Assembly (NCBI RefSeq): GCF_021730305.1
Contig: NZ_CP032674.1
Coordinates: forward strand, 3,271,001 to 3,335,000
DNA from: Xanthobacter sp. YC-JY1
GTDB lineage: Bacteria > Pseudomonadota > Alphaproteobacteria > Rhizobiales > Xanthobacteraceae
Length of the DNA stretch: 64,000 nucleotides
Direction: 5' to 3'
Part shown: one piece after another, positions 1 through 12,639 of the stretch
Position numbering within the stretch: the first letter of the stretch is position 1
Layout: every line of letters starts with the position of its first letter
Program-made: the position numbers and the translations under genes
Notes under the pieces: generated by a model
The model's input: the letters and a program-made list of their open reading frames with translations, nothing else
What the model was told of the DNA's origin: nothing
Databases searched by the model: none

Positions 1-108
1 AAGGCCATGCGGGCGGTCCTCCACGCCCCGGAAACCCCCATGCGCCTCGCCGGCCTTGGCGTCGGCGCCCTGGGGGTGCTGGTGGTGTTCCTGGTGCGGA
101 GCTTCTGA
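1..108 (+). CDS. C-terminal end of YjeT/DUF2065-like small membrane protein (partial)
   Basis: Thirty-five codons are open from the window edge to a TGA. The visible tail has an Arg-Leu-Ala-Gly step, then a Gly/Val/Leu hydrophobic stretch and a final VRSF. This is the pattern of the second membrane segment of the small YjeT/DUF2065 proteins, which are only about 65 residues long. In many alphaproteobacteria this gene lies between hflK-hflC and a degP-type protease, and a degP-type gene follows here on the same strand. The N-terminal half is outside the window, so the family call rests on the tail and the neighbour. No biochemical role is established for the family. Confidence 0.6.
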   Translation, partial: KAMRAVLHAPETPMRLAGLGVGALGVLVVFLVRSF

Positions 109-110
109 CG

Positions 111-134
111 ACGGGGCCTTCCGGCCCCGTTTTC
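111..134 (+). terminator. Rho-independent terminator after the YjeT-like gene
   Basis: A perfect 8-bp stem (ACGGGGCC / GGCCCCGT) with a TTCC loop is followed by a run of four T and a C. It starts two bases after the stop codon, so it probably ends the upstream hflKC-type transcript before degP. Confidence 0.75.
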
Positions 135-150
135 TCATCGATCCATCCGA

Positions 151-264
151 GTCATCGCCCGGCTTGTCCGGGCGATCCACTTTCGGGCCGCAGGTGCGGA
201 TGTGTCCGCTTGCCGGGAGCCCTCACTCGGCGCGGTGGATCCCCCGCACAAGCCGGGGGATGAC
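151..264. repeat. Paired inverted-repeat element, family A, copy 1
   Basis: The left end reads GTCATCGCCCGGCTTGTCC and the right end is close to its reverse complement, with ACAAGCCGGGGGATGAC at the far end. About 70 bases of unrelated sequence separate the arms. The same two arms recur at 8684-8768 with a different centre. Conserved ends around a variable middle fit an extragenic palindromic element or a MITE-like relic. No target-site duplication was confirmed. Confidence 0.7.
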
Positions 265-470
265 AAAAGGTAAGGAACGCGGACGCGCGGCAACTGAGCG
301 GGAAACGACCAGGGGCGGCATGGCGGTCCCTGTCGCTTGCGGGCGGTGATGAGATTGCCGCAATCGTCCCCGAGGGTGCCCCCTCCCCTGCCCGCCGGAT
401 CGTGAGCATCGCGGGGCTTGCGCCCGGCGCGCTGGCGTCGCAGCCTCAGGGGATGATCTCGAGGACAGCC

Positions 471-1961
471 ATGCCTGCACCGTTCGTGCCTTCCCGTCTC
501 CCCTCCGGCCGCTCCCGGCTGCCCGCGCTGCTCCTGGCGGCAGTGGTCGCCTTCGGCGGCATCGGCAGCGCGCCGCTTCATGCCGCGCCCGGCAAGGGGC
601 CGGACACGGTGGCGGACGTGGCCGAGAAGGTGATGGACGCGGTGGTGAATATCTCCACCTCGCAGAACGTCGCCCCCTCCCGCTCGGTGCCCGCGCCGCA
701 ACTGCCGCCCGGCTCGCCCTACGAGGACTTCTTCGACGAATTCTTCAAGCGCCGCCCGGAGGATGGCAGTGAACAGCGCTCGCGTCGCGTCTCCTCGCTG
801 GGCTCCGGCTTCGTCATCGACCCCACGGGCTTCATCGTCACCAACAACCACGTCATCTCGGACGCCGACGAGATCTTCGCCAATTTCAACGACGGCTCGA
901 AGCTGAAGGCCGAGGTGATCGGCCGCGATACCAAGACCGACCTTGCCCTGCTGAAGGTCAACCCGGCTAAGCCCCTCGTGGCGGTGAAATTCGGTGACAG
1001 CGAGAAGCTGCGCGTGGGCGACTGGGTGATGGCCATCGGCAACCCGTTCGGCCTCGGCGGCACGCTCACGGTGGGCGTCGTCTCTGCCCGCAACCGCGAC
1101 ATCAATTCCGGCCCCTACGACAACTTCATCCAGACCGACGCGGCCATCAACCGGGGCAATTCCGGCGGCCCGCTGTTCAACATGGAAGGCGAGGTGATCG
1201 GCATCAACACCGCCATCATCTCTCCCTCGGGCGGCTCCATCGGCATCGGCTTCGCCGTGCCCTCGGCCACCGCCCAGCCGGTGATCGCCCAGATCGAGCA
1301 GTTCAAGGAGGTGCGTCGCGGCTGGATCGGCGTGCGCATCCAGCCCGTCACTGAGGACATCGCCGAGAGCCTCGGCCTCGGCAAGCCCCGCGGCGCGCTC
1401 ATCGGCGTGGTCACGGAGAACAGCCCGGCCGCCCAGGGCGGCATCAAGGCCGGCGACGTAATCGTCAAGTTCAACGGCCGCGACATCAAGGAAGTGCGCG
1501 ACCTCACCCGCACGGTGGCCGACACCATGGCCGACAGCGAAGTGGAGGTGGTGGTCATCCGCAAGGGCAAGGAAGAGACCCTGCGCGTCAAGGTCGCCCG
1601 CATGCCCGAGGACGACAAGCCGGAGGGCTCCAAGCCCGCCCCCGAGGCGCAGAAGGTGCCGCCCCGGAAGGCGCTCGGCATCGAGCTGTCCGCCATGAGC
1701 GACGATCTGCGCAAGCGCTACAAGATCAAGAGCGAGATTTCCGGCGTCGTCATCACCGACGTGGACCGCTCCTCGCCCGCCTCCGACAAGGGGCTGAAGG
1801 CGGGGCAGGTGATCGTGCAGGTGGGCCAGGAGGCGGTGGCGAGCCCCGCCGACGTGGAGAAGCAGATCGATGCCCTGCGCAAGGCCGGCAAGCGCTCCGC
1901 TCTGTTCCTCGTCTCCGATGGCGAGGGCAAGCAGGAGTTCGTGACGGTGCCGCTGAACTAA
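471..1961 (+). CDS. degP: Do-family periplasmic serine protease/chaperone
   Basis: This is a 496-residue HtrA/Do-type protease of the envelope, which degrades or refolds damaged periplasmic proteins. A basic N-terminus and a hydrophobic run to about residue 38 form a signal peptide. The trypsin-like domain shows the triad His127 (TNNHVI), Asp157 (KTDLALL) and Ser231 (RGNSGGP). Two PDZ domains follow at about 285-375 and 405-496, which is the usual length and order. The start at 471 is chosen because GAGG lies five to eight bases upstream and the signal peptide then begins correctly; an in-frame ATG at 453 lacks spacing. A YjeT-like gene precedes it, an order common in alphaproteobacteria. A second Do protease of the same architecture is at 54.9 kb. 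Confidence 0.93.
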   Translation: MPAPFVPSRLPSGRSRLPALLLAAVVAFGGIGSAPLHAAPGKGPDTVADVAEKVMDAVVNISTSQNVAPSRSVPAPQLPPGSPYEDFFDEFFKRRPEDGSEQRSRRVSSLGSGFVIDPTGFIVTNNHVISDADEIFANFNDGSKLKAEVIGRDTKTDLALLKVNPAKPLVAVKFGDSEKLRVGDWVMAIGNPFGLGGTLTVGVVSARNRDINSGPYDNFIQTDAAINRGNSGGPLFNMEGEVIGINTAIISPSGGSIGIGFAVPSATAQPVIAQIEQFKEVRRGWIGVRIQPVTEDIAESLGLGKPRGALIGVVTENSPAAQGGIKAGDVIVKFNGRDIKEVRDLTRTVADTMADSEVEVVVIRKGKEETLRVKVARMPEDDKPEGSKPAPEAQKVPPRKALGIELSAMSDDLRKRYKIKSEISGVVITDVDRSSPASDKGLKAGQVIVQVGQEAVASPADVEKQIDALRKAGKRSALFLVSDGEGKQEFVTVPLN

Positions 1962-1991
1962 AGGCTGCCCTCTTTATCCCGACCAATGGTC

Positions 1992-2014
1992 ATGCCCGGG
2001 ACATGCCCGGGCAT
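1992..2014. terminator. Possible bidirectional hairpin between degP and gltX
   Basis: A perfect 9-bp stem (ATGCCCGGG / CCCGGGCAT) with a five-base loop lies in the 82-base gap between two converging genes. No T-run follows on either side, so termination is only suggested by position. Confidence 0.35.
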
Positions 2015-2043
2015 CAGAACGTGTCCCTAGTCCCTGCGTCCCC

Positions 2044-3408
2044 TCACGCCACCGCCCCCTTGAGCCGCCCCTCGGCCCGCGCCCGGCCCATGAGCGGCAG
2101 CAGAGCGGCGAGTTCCGGCCCGGTCTCGCGGCCGGTCAGCGCCAGGCGCAGGGGGTGGAACAGGCCACGGCCGGAGCGCCCCGTCGCGGCCTTCACCGCG
2201 CCCGTCCACGCCTTCCAGGTGCCCCCATCCCATGGCTCGGCCGGCAACAGGCCGGCGGCCTCGGAGAGGAAGGCGCGGTCGGCGTCCGCGATGACGCCCG
2301 CCTGCGGCGTGGCGACGATCTCCCACCAGCCACTCGCATCCTCGAACCGGGCGAGGTTCGCCCGCACCGCCAGCCAGAACGCCTCTCCGCCCTCGATGCC
2401 CGCCGCCTGAAGCCGCGCCGCGGCGGCGGAGAAGGGCATGATGTGCAGGGTGCGGGCGGTGAGCGCGTCGAGGTCCGCCGGATCGAAGCGGGCCGGCGCG
2501 CGGGAGATGGCGGAGAGGTCCACCATCGCCGCCAACGCATCGAGGCTGTCCACCGGCTCCACCGCATGGGAGGTGCCCACCAGCACCGAGAGCGCGGCCA
2601 CCGCCAGCGCCTCCTGTCCCGCCTCGCGCAGCGCCGAAAGGGAGAGATGGCCGAGCCGCTTGGAGAGGCCCTCACCGGAGGGAAGGGTGAGCAGATTGTG
2701 GTGGGCGAAGCCGGGCACCGGACCGCCCAGCGCCTCGAAGATCTCGATCTGCACCGCCGTGTTGGTCACGTGGTCCTCGCCACGGATGACCTGCGTCACC
2801 CCCAGCGCCAGATCGTCCACCACCGAGGGCAAGGTGTAGAGGAAGCTGCCGTCGGCACGCACCAGCACCGGGTCCGAGAGGGTGGCCGTATCCACCTGCT
2901 GCGGCCCGCGCACGCCGTCGTCCCACGCCACCACGCGATGGTCCAGCCGGAACCGCCAGTGCGGACGGCGGCCCTCGGCCTCGAGCCGGGCACGGTCCTG
3001 CGGAGTGAGCGCGAGGGCGGCACGGTCATAGACTGGCGGCAGGCCGCGGGCGCGCTGGAGGCCGCGCTTGAGGTCCAGCTCCTCCTCGGTCTCGTAGGCG
3101 GGATAGAGCCGGCCCATGGCCTTCAGGCGCTCCGCCGCCGCCTCATAGTCCGCGATCCGGTCCGACTGGCGCACGGTGACATCCGGCGCGATGCCGAGCC
3201 ATGCGAGGTCGGCGGCGGTGGCATCGGCATATTCGACGCGGGAGCGGGCGGCGTCCGTGTCGTCAAAGCGCAGGATGAAGGTGCCGCCGGCGCGGCGGGC
3301 GATCAGCGCATTGAGGAGCGCGGTGCGGGCGTTGCCCACATGGATCAGGCCGGTGGGCGACGGGGCGAAGCGCAGCACGGGCGCGGGATTTCGCAGGGGA
3401 GCGGACAT
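2044..3408 (-). CDS. gltX: Glutamate--tRNA ligase (GltX-type)
   Basis: This 454-residue class I aminoacyl-tRNA synthetase charges tRNA with glutamate in the cytoplasm. The first ATP signature is [14 protein letters not shown] at residues 17-30 (HVGN in place of HIGH), and the KMSKS equivalent is LSKRLG in the middle of the chain. The Rossmann fold also carries FDDTD and a GEDH motif. The frame stays open upstream to 3552, but those residues are low-complexity and nothing aligns before MSAPLRNP. Alphaproteobacteria often have two GluRS copies, one of which may charge tRNA-Gln for later amidation. Which type this is cannot be read here. It converges with degP and lies downstream of the repeat protein at 3500-5266. 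Confidence 0.9.
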   Translation of the reverse strand: MSAPLRNPAPVLRFAPSPTGLIHVGNARTALLNALIARRAGGTFILRFDDTDAARSRVEYADATAADLAWLGIAPDVTVRQSDRIADYEAAAERLKAMGRLYPAYETEEELDLKRGLQRARGLPPVYDRAALALTPQDRARLEAEGRRPHWRFRLDHRVVAWDDGVRGPQQVDTATLSDPVLVRADGSFLYTLPSVVDDLALGVTQVIRGEDHVTNTAVQIEIFEALGGPVPGFAHHNLLTLPSGEGLSKRLGHLSLSALREAGQEALAVAALSVLVGTSHAVEPVDSLDALAAMVDLSAISRAPARFDPADLDALTARTLHIMPFSAAAARLQAAGIEGGEAFWLAVRANLARFEDASGWWEIVATPQAGVIADADRAFLSEAAGLLPAEPWDGGTWKAWTGAVKAATGRSGRGLFHPLRLALTGRETGPELAALLPLMGRARAEGRLKGAVA

Positions 3409-3499
3409 GGTGTGCCCATAACCCGCCTCGGGCCGCGCGTCGATGGGCGGGGCCCTGAAAGCAGAGAGCCCGGCGTTGCGGCCGGGCTCTCCTTTTCGT

Positions 3500-5266
3500 T
3501 CAGCGCGGTTGCGGGCAGTCCGGGCCCTGGCACCGGTTGCCGCCGCCACCACCCTGCGGCTGCTGCCGCTGCTGGGGTTGCTGCTGTTGTTGCTGCGGCT
3601 GGCGCTGCTGTTGCTGCTGGATCAGCTGCTGGCGCTGCTGCTGGTACTGCTGACGCTGCTGCTGCATCTCCTGCTGGCGCTGCTGGTTCATCTGGTGGAT
3701 CTGCTGCTGTTGCTGCTGACGCTGCTGCTGCATCTCCTGCTGGCGCTGCTGGATTTGTTGCTGCTGTTGCTGCTTCATCTGCTGTTGCTGCTGCTGACGC
3801 TGCTGGATCTGCTCCTGCTGGCGCTGCTGCATCTGCTGTTGCTGCTGCTGACGCTGCTGGATCTGCTCCTGCTGTTGCTGGCGCAGCTGCTGTTGCTGCT
3901 GCTGGCGCTGCTGGTTCAGCTCCTGCTGCTGCTGGCGCAACTGCTGCTGGCGCTCGGCCGGCGACGGCTGCCCCGGACGCGCGCCCGGCTGGCCGGGCTG
4001 ACCGGGTTGCCCCGGCTGGCCCTGACCCGGAGGCATGCCGGGCTGGCCCGGACGAACGCCGGGTTGACCAGGCTGGCCCTGACCGGGAGGCACGCCGGGC
4101 TGGCCCGGACGAACGCCGGGCTGACCAGGCTGGCCCTGACCGGGAGGCACGCCGGGCTGACCCGGACGAACGCCGGGCTGACCGGGCTGGCCCTGTCCCG
4201 GAGGCACGCCGGGCTGGCCCGGACGAACGCCGGGCTGACCAGGCTGCACCTGACCCGGACCACCGGGCTGGCCGGGAGCTCCCGGATTGCCAGGACCACC
4301 GGGACCACCGGGCTGGCCGGGACCACCCGGACCACCAGGGCCGCCCGGATGACCGGGACCGCCAGGACCACCGGGCTGGCCGGGGCCACCCGGATAGCCG
4401 GGACCACCCGGACCACCGGGGCCGCCCGGATGACCGGGGCCGCCAGGACCGCCAGGCTGGCCGGGGCCACCCGGATAGCCGGGACCACCTGGACCACCGG
4501 GACCGCCCGGATGACCGGGACCGCCAGGACCACCGGGCTGGCCGGGGCCACCCGGATAGCCGGGACCACCAGGGCCGCCCGGATAACCGGGACCACCGGG
4601 CTGGCCGGGACCACCCGGATAACCGGGACCACCGGGGCCACCCGGTCCACCGGGATAGCCGGGATAGCCGGGACGGCCGGGCGGATAGCCGGGGCTGCCG
4701 GGATAGCCGGGCTGGCCCCAGTTGGGCGGCGGACGCGGGGCATCCGGCGGGGGCCTCATGCCGGGAGGCGGCACATAACCGGTGCGCCACCAGCCGGGCG
4801 GACGCGGGCCGGGAGGGGGCGGGCCCCAGCCGGGACGCGGCCGCGGGTTATAGCCCTCCCAGCGGTAGCGATCCGCGTACCAGGGCTGGTTCACATAGAT
4901 CGGCCGGTTGACGTAATAGGTGTTCCAATACTGCGAGGCCGCGAAGGCCACCACCGGCACGCCGACAGCCGCGAGGCCCCAGTCCGGCAGCACCGCGGTG
5001 CGGCCCTGCTGCTCGTAGCCGATGTATTCGCTGTACACCCAGCCGCGGAAATCCTGCCAGATGACGTCGCACCACGACTCATCCTGGAGGCAGCCTTCCA
5101 CCTCGATGGGCGAGCCGTCGGGAATGACGCCGAGGCTGGGGAATTCCGTATCCGGCCCCGTCCGGATGTTGACGTTTGCCGTGGAGAAGGCCGGCGCGGC
5201 CTGCGCCGATACGATCCCCGCCATGGCCAACCCGGCTACCCAGCCGGTCAGCTTCAGCACCCTCAT
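3500..5266 (-). CDS. Exported SH3-domain protein with collagen-like and Gln-rich repeats
   Basis: This 588-residue protein is predicted to be exported. A signal peptide covers residues 1 to about 24. A bacterial SH3 (SH3b) domain follows at about 25-85 with the NVNIRTGPD signature, then a Tyr/Trp/Pro-rich linker. Residues of about 190-435 are Gly-Xaa-Yaa triplets of collagen type, with a 27-residue unit repeated about three times and a 19-residue [19 protein letters not shown] unit repeated about four times. Residues of about 437-570 are mostly Gln with Arg, Leu and Met. The tail has two Cys ([10 protein letters not shown]). The start is set at the ATG preceded by GGGAG; another ATG lies 24 bases upstream. 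SH3b domains often bind cell-wall or periplasmic ligands. The repeats suggest an extended stalk or adhesive part, which is inference. Confidence 0.85.
   Translation of the reverse strand: MRVLKLTGWVAGLAMAGIVSAQAAPAFSTANVNIRTGPDTEFPSLGVIPDGSPIEVEGCLQDESWCDVIWQDFRGWVYSEYIGYEQQGRTAVLPDWGLAAVGVPVVAFAASQYWNTYYVNRPIYVNQPWYADRYRWEGYNPRPRPGWGPPPPGPRPPGWWRTGYVPPPGMRPPPDAPRPPPNWGQPGYPGSPGYPPGRPGYPGYPGGPGGPGGPGYPGGPGQPGGPGYPGGPGGPGYPGGPGQPGGPGGPGHPGGPGGPGGPGYPGGPGQPGGPGGPGHPGGPGGPGGPGYPGGPGQPGGPGGPGHPGGPGGPGGPGQPGGPGGPGNPGAPGQPGGPGQVQPGQPGVRPGQPGVPPGQGQPGQPGVRPGQPGVPPGQGQPGQPGVRPGQPGVPPGQGQPGQPGVRPGQPGMPPGQGQPGQPGQPGQPGARPGQPSPAERQQQLRQQQQELNQQRQQQQQQLRQQQQEQIQQRQQQQQQMQQRQQEQIQQRQQQQQQMKQQQQQQIQQRQQEMQQQRQQQQQQIHQMNQQRQQEMQQQRQQYQQQRQQLIQQQQQRQPQQQQQQPQQRQQPQGGGGGNRCQGPDCPQPR
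3517..3957 (-). repeat. CAG/CTG-rich low-complexity DNA encoding the poly-Gln region
   Basis: About 440 bases are dominated by CAG/CAA codons (read as CTG/TTG on the plus strand), encoding runs such as [12 protein letters not shown]. Such near-repeats are prone to slippage and misassembly. They also open long antisense Leu-rich frames, which I do not regard as genes. Confidence 0.8.
3958..4700 (-). repeat. Tandem collagen-like coding repeats (81-bp and 57-bp units)
   Basis: Within the SH3 protein gene the DNA repeats an 81-bp unit (nine GXX triplets with GYP, GQP and GHP positions) about three times and a 57-bp unit about four times, with few base differences. The repetition is in phase with the codons, so expansion or contraction keeps the frame. 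Confidence 0.8.
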
Positions 5267-5380
5267 GGACCACTCCCATGCGACTCGCATTGAGCCGATG
5301 AGGATACTTTAAACCCGCCCTCATGGCGTTTCGTGTGCGCAGGCGCGGCGTTTCATGAGCGCCGCCGCGGCCGAATTGCG

Positions 5381-6805
5381 TCAGGAGATGGTGAACGGGA
5401 CGATATCGCGCACGTTCTCGTCGATGCGGATGTCGCGGTCGAGAGGCGGAAAGGCCCGCAGATCGCAGTCGCGGCGCGGGCAGATGCGGCAGGAGACGCC
5501 GAGCTTCGCCACCGGCGCCGCCTTCAGGTCCAGCCCGTCCGCATAGACGATGTCATGGGCGAAGGAGACCTCGCAGCCGAGCCCGAAGGCAAAGGCCCGC
5601 GCCGGCTGGCCGTGGCGCAGCGCCGGGCTCGACACCGCGCGGGCCAGGCAGATGTAGCGGGCGCCATCCGGCATCTCGCCCACCTGCACCAGAGTGCGCC
5701 CGGCCACCTCGAACGCCTCATGCACGTTCCACGCCGCGCAGGCGCCGCCATGGCGGGCGAACTGGAAGCGCGTCGCCGAGTGGCGCTTGGTGATGTTGCC
5801 GGCCCGGTCCACCTTGGCGAAATAGAAGGGCACGCCCTTCGCCCCCGGCCGCTGGAGCGTGGAGAGGCGGTGGCAGACCTGCTCCAGGCTCGCCCCGGTC
5901 TCCAGCGCCATGCGGTCGAGATCGTGTCGCAGGCGGCGGGCGAGTTCGAGGAAGCGGCGGTAAGGAAGTATCAACGCACCTGCGAAATAGTTCTGCAGCG
6001 CGAGCCGGCAGATCTCCGCCGCCGTCTGGCTGCGGAACGCGCCGGAGGCGACCGTGTGCTCCACCAGCGCCCCATGCTCCAGCTGGGCCATGGTGACGGC
6101 CATGCGGAAGGCGCGGGTCGCCGCCGGCAGCACGCCGGAGAGCACGAGCCGCCGGGCCCGCGGGTCGTAGCGGGAGAGGGGGGCATCCGGGTCCGCCGGA
6201 CCGATCTCCACCTGCACCTGATGGCGCCGGGCGAGATGGGCGGCAATGGCCGCGCCGGGCTCCGCCCCCTCCATGATGGAAAGTGACGCTGCGGCATTTT
6301 CCGCTGCGCGATCAAGTCCATCCACGTAATTGTCAATGTAATGGAAGAAGTCGCGGACCTCTTCGTAGGGGATCAGCTTCGCCTCGTCCGCGCCCGGCGT
6401 GACGCCGGCCGTGATCATGTCGTCGAGGGAGGCGCGCCACTCCGCCGTGCGCCGCAGCGCGACATGCATCCGCAGGAAGGCGTGGGCGAAGGCGGGCGAG
6501 AGGTTCGCCACCGCCTTCATGTCCTGCAGGCCGAGGTCGAGATCCTTGAACAGCGGGTCCGCCGCCGTCTCCCGCAGGTCGGCGACCAGACGGTCGAGGT
6601 CTTCGGCGCCGAAGGAGGTGATGTCCACCGCGAAGGTGCGCGAGATGGCGATGAGCACGGAGGCCGTGAGCGGGCGCTGGTTGCTCTCGATCTGGTTGAT
6701 GTAGGAGGGCGAGACAGCGAGGCGCTGGGCGAGTTCGCCCTGCTTGAGGCCCAGCTTCTCGCGCAGCCGGCGCACCGCATGGCCGGCGAACACCTTCTGG
6801 CGCAT
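5381..6805 (-). CDS. pccR: Short-chain fatty acyl-CoA regulator family protein, PccR-like
   Basis: This 474-residue protein has a XRE-type helix-turn-helix at about residues 8-62 (SPSYINQIESNQ). It is followed by a long middle region of the IrrE/DUF955 type and the C-terminal domain typical of ScfR regulators, which ends in a Cys cluster (CRICPRRDC). ScfR proteins control short-chain acyl-CoA assimilation; PccR of Rhodobacter activates propionyl-CoA carboxylase genes. The gene is divergent from pccB across 261 bases, which fits that role directly. The start at 6805 has GGGAGG just upstream; the next start codon upstream is a TTG inside that site. Control through propionyl-CoA binding is inferred from the family. 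Confidence 0.85.
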   Translation of the reverse strand: MRQKVFAGHAVRRLREKLGLKQGELAQRLAVSPSYINQIESNQRPLTASVLIAISRTFAVDITSFGAEDLDRLVADLRETAADPLFKDLDLGLQDMKAVANLSPAFAHAFLRMHVALRRTAEWRASLDDMITAGVTPGADEAKLIPYEEVRDFFHYIDNYVDGLDRAAENAAASLSIMEGAEPGAAIAAHLARRHQVQVEIGPADPDAPLSRYDPRARRLVLSGVLPAATRAFRMAVTMAQLEHGALVEHTVASGAFRSQTAAEICRLALQNYFAGALILPYRRFLELARRLRHDLDRMALETGASLEQVCHRLSTLQRPGAKGVPFYFAKVDRAGNITKRHSATRFQFARHGGACAAWNVHEAFEVAGRTLVQVGEMPDGARYICLARAVSSPALRHGQPARAFAFGLGCEVSFAHDIVYADGLDLKAAPVAKLGVSCRICPRRDCDLRAFPPLDRDIRIDENVRDIVPFTIS

Positions 6806-6883
6806 CACGCCTCCCAACGCTCGGAATGGTATTTAGACGCACCCAACCTAACGTCCTGTACCGCCAGAGCTTCGAGTTCCGGA

Positions 6884-6914
6884 TTGTGAATGATTTACAA
6901 TTCGCATTGTCAAT
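6884..6914. promoter_or_regulatory. Candidate PccR operator in the pccR-pccB divergent region
   Basis: Within GC-rich DNA there is an AT-rich patch with TTGTGAAT-g-ATTTACAA (seven of eight positions symmetric) followed six bases later by the small palindrome ATTGTCAAT, then TTTTTCACAT. It sits about 150 bases before pccB and 80 bases before pccR, where a divergent regulator would bind. The assignment to PccR is inference. Confidence 0.5.
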
Positions 6915-7066
6915 TTTTCACATATTCCACTGCGCCGCAACTCCTGTTAGCCGAACTGCGACACACTTGCGGGGGCCAGATGCGCCACGTGCCGGAAAGC
7001 TCTGGCTCGGCCGCTGGAACCCGCTAGTCTCAACTCTACCTCTGGCCCCACTGAAAGGCGCCCGGC

Positions 7067-8599
<1,533 letters not shown>

Positions 8600-8683
8600 G
8601 CGGGCGGCGAGAAGGCCGCCTGCGAGTTGAAACTGGGAACCTGAAGCTGGGCGTCTGAAGCCGCCGACCGTTCTTGAACCGCC

Positions 8684-8768
8684 GTCATGCCCCGGCTCGT
8701 CCGGGGCATCCACCCATCCGCCGGATCGGGTGTTGGGGTGGATCCCCCGGACAAGCCGGGGGATGACG
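8684..8768. repeat. Paired inverted-repeat element, family A, copy 2
   Basis: GTCATGCCCCGGCTCGTCC at the left and GGACAAGCCGGGGGATGAC at the right are near-perfect reverse complements around about 47 bases. The arms match the element at 151-264, while the centre does not. It lies in the 258-base pccB-pccA gap, inside a likely transcript, where it would fold into a strong stem. Confidence 0.75.
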
Positions 8769-8857
8769 GCAAGGGAACACGGGTGTCGCGCGCAGGCACT
8801 GGAACAGGGAACCCGACCCGAGCTTATTCGCGCCGCTGGCGCAAAGGAACGAACGCC

Positions 8858-10885
<2,028 letters not shown>

Positions 10886-10916
10886 TGCTTGCGGCGCGAC
10901 ATCTCTTCACCACGCT

Positions 10917-11037
10917 CCTCCCCTCTCCCCTTGCGGGAGAGGGGCCGGGGGTGAGGGGGGTGCCTTGCCGCATTCCGGATGCAGGGACGAACGGCGCCAC
11001 ACCCCTCACCCCAACCCTCTCCCGCAAGGGGAGAGGG
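10917..11037. repeat. Paired inverted-repeat element, family B, copy 1
   Basis: CTCCCCTCTCCCCTTGCGGG at the left is mirrored by CCCGCAAGGGGAGAGGGAG at the right, and inner arms (GGGGGTGAGGGG / CCCCTCACCCC) extend the pairing. About 40 unrelated bases form the centre. A second copy is at 12432-12552. The type is common between genes in Hyphomicrobiales. Confidence 0.75.
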
Positions 11038-11169
11038 AGTCCGTTCGGTTTGGTTTGGCCGGAGCGCGAGGGTGGCCTCGCGCCCCGTCATGTGAAAATG
11101 TCCGGCACACCCGCCCCCTCCCCGTCCCTCCCGCTCAAGCGGGAACGGGCGCCTGCCGGAGCCTATTGA

Positions 11170-12399
11170 ATGCGCCTCCTCTCCCACCTCCTCAGCCGCT
11201 TCGTGGAAAAGGGCCAGCTCACGGTCATCACGGCCGATGGCCAGCGCTACGTGTTCGGCTCGGGCAAGGACGGCCCGTCCGTCACGGTGCGGATGCACGA
11301 CAAGAAGCTGGAGCGCGACCTGTTCTTCAATCCGGAGCTGGTGGCGGCGGAGGCCTATATGGACGGCCGCCTCTCCTTCGAGGACGGGGCCGGCGCGTTC
11401 GAGCTGCTCAATCTCTTCTCGGTGAACCGCAAGGGCCTCGGCTCCCATCCGGTGCAGCAGGCGCTGCGCAAGGCGTGGCGCTCGGTGCGGCGGTTCCAGC
11501 AGGCGAACCCCGTCGGCAAGGCGAAGGAGAACGTCTCCTCCCACTACGACCACCCGGCGGATTTCTACCGGCTGTGGCTGGACGAGACGATGGCGTATTC
11601 CTGCGCCTACTTCACCCATCCCGACGAGCCGCTGGCTGATGCCCAGCGCAACAAGTTCCGCCACATCGCGGCGAAGCTGAACATCTCCCCCGGCATGCGG
11701 GTGGCGGAGATCGGTTCCGGCTGGGGCGGGCTCGCCATCTACATGGCGAAGGAATGCGGCGCGCAGGTCACCGCCATCAACGTCTCGCCCGAGCAGCTGG
11801 CCGAGAGCCGGCGCCTCGCCGAGGCCGCGGGGGTGGCAGGCTCCATCGACTTCCGCGAGGTGGACTACCGCAACCTCACCGGCAAGTATGACCGCGTGGT
11901 CTCCATCGGCATGATGGAGCATGTGGGCGTCGCCCATTTCGACGAATATTTCACCACCATCCGCAACCTGCTGGACACGGGCGGCTTCGCGCTGATCCAC
12001 GCCATCGGCCGCATGTCGCCCCCCGGCACCACGGCGCCCTTCATCCGCAAGTACATCTTCCCCGGCGGCTATGTGCCGGCGCTCTCCGAGGTGTTCGCCT
12101 CCACCGAGCGCACCCACCTTTGGGTGGACGACTGCGAGGTGCTGCGGCTGCATTACTACTGGACCATCCGCGCCTGGCGGCGGAACTTCATGGCCCGCCG
12201 CGCGGAAGCCGACGCCATGATGGGCGAGCGCTTCGGCCGCATGTGGGAATTCTACCTCGCCGCCGTGGAGCTGGGCTTCCTGCACGGCTCCAACATGGTG
12301 TTCCAGCTCCTCCTCTCCGAGAAGCGCGACGACGTGCCGGTGATCCGCGACTACATCGTGGATGCCGAGCGCGCGCTGGCGGCACGGGAGGGGCGGTGA
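11170..12399 (+). CDS. cfa: Cyclopropane-fatty-acyl-phospholipid synthase family protein
   Basis: This 409-residue SAM-dependent methyltransferase is predicted to add a methylene bridge to unsaturated acyl chains of membrane phospholipids. The SAM site is VAEIGSGWGGLAIYM; family motifs YSCAYF, GMMEHVG and the conserved Tyr/His region near the C-terminus (RLHYYWTIRAW) are present. Its length matches the family. GGAG lies nine bases before the ATG. The gene sits between pccA and mutA on the same strand, with family B repeats on both sides, so co-transcription is uncertain. Cyclopropane synthases usually do not accompany propionate genes. The enzyme could instead alkylate an acyl chain in another way. 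Confidence 0.88.
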   Translation: MRLLSHLLSRFVEKGQLTVITADGQRYVFGSGKDGPSVTVRMHDKKLERDLFFNPELVAAEAYMDGRLSFEDGAGAFELLNLFSVNRKGLGSHPVQQALRKAWRSVRRFQQANPVGKAKENVSSHYDHPADFYRLWLDETMAYSCAYFTHPDEPLADAQRNKFRHIAAKLNISPGMRVAEIGSGWGGLAIYMAKECGAQVTAINVSPEQLAESRRLAEAAGVAGSIDFREVDYRNLTGKYDRVVSIGMMEHVGVAHFDEYFTTIRNLLDTGGFALIHAIGRMSPPGTTAPFIRKYIFPGGYVPALSEVFASTERTHLWVDDCEVLRLHYYWTIRAWRRNFMARRAEADAMMGERFGRMWEFYLAAVELGFLHGSNMVFQLLLSEKRDDVPVIRDYIVDAERALAAREGR

Positions 12400-12431
12400 T
12401 GGGCAAGGCGGGAGCAAGCGCCGCCCTTTGC

Positions 12432-12552
12432 CTCCCCTCGCCCCTCGCGGGAGAGGGGCTGGGGGTGAGCGGGCCTAGGCGTCTCCGCCCCGCATTTCCG
12501 TCCAACGTCGAACACCCCCTCACCCCAGCCCTCTCCCGCGAGGGGAGAGGGG
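12432..12552. repeat. Paired inverted-repeat element, family B, copy 2
   Basis: CTCCCCTCGCCCCTCGCGGG at the left pairs with CCCGCGAGGGGAGAGGG at the right, with inner GGGGGTGAG / CTCACCCC arms and about 50 unrelated bases between. It matches the copy at 10917-11037 in its arms only. The two copies flank cfa. Confidence 0.75.
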
Positions 12553-12639
12553 GCGCAAACGATGATGACTGCGCTCTCCGAATTGTTTGTCCGGCGACAC
12601 GCCCCACTGGCGCCTCCCCTTCCCTCCCGAGGTCCTGAC

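Larger units (their letters stand above)
109..470. other. Intergenic region upstream of degP
   Basis: This 362-base gap holds the terminator at its left end and an inverted repeat of a family seen again near 8.7 kb (151-264). The remaining roughly 200 bases before degP are GC-rich. I see no convincing gene or RNA in them and could not pick a core promoter by eye. Confidence 0.6.

Noticed and set aside
4020-4260. Regular spaced repeats that resemble a CRISPR array at first sight
   Set aside because: The repeats are contiguous 57-bp coding units in phase with the reading frame, with no unique spacers and no cas genes near.
2155-5293. Long plus-strand frames rich in Leu or in Arg-Asp-His repeats opposite gltX and the SH3 protein
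   Set aside because: The periodic residues are the antisense reading of CAG and GGXCCX repeats. gltX and the SH3 protein have recognisable domains and starts; these frames do not.
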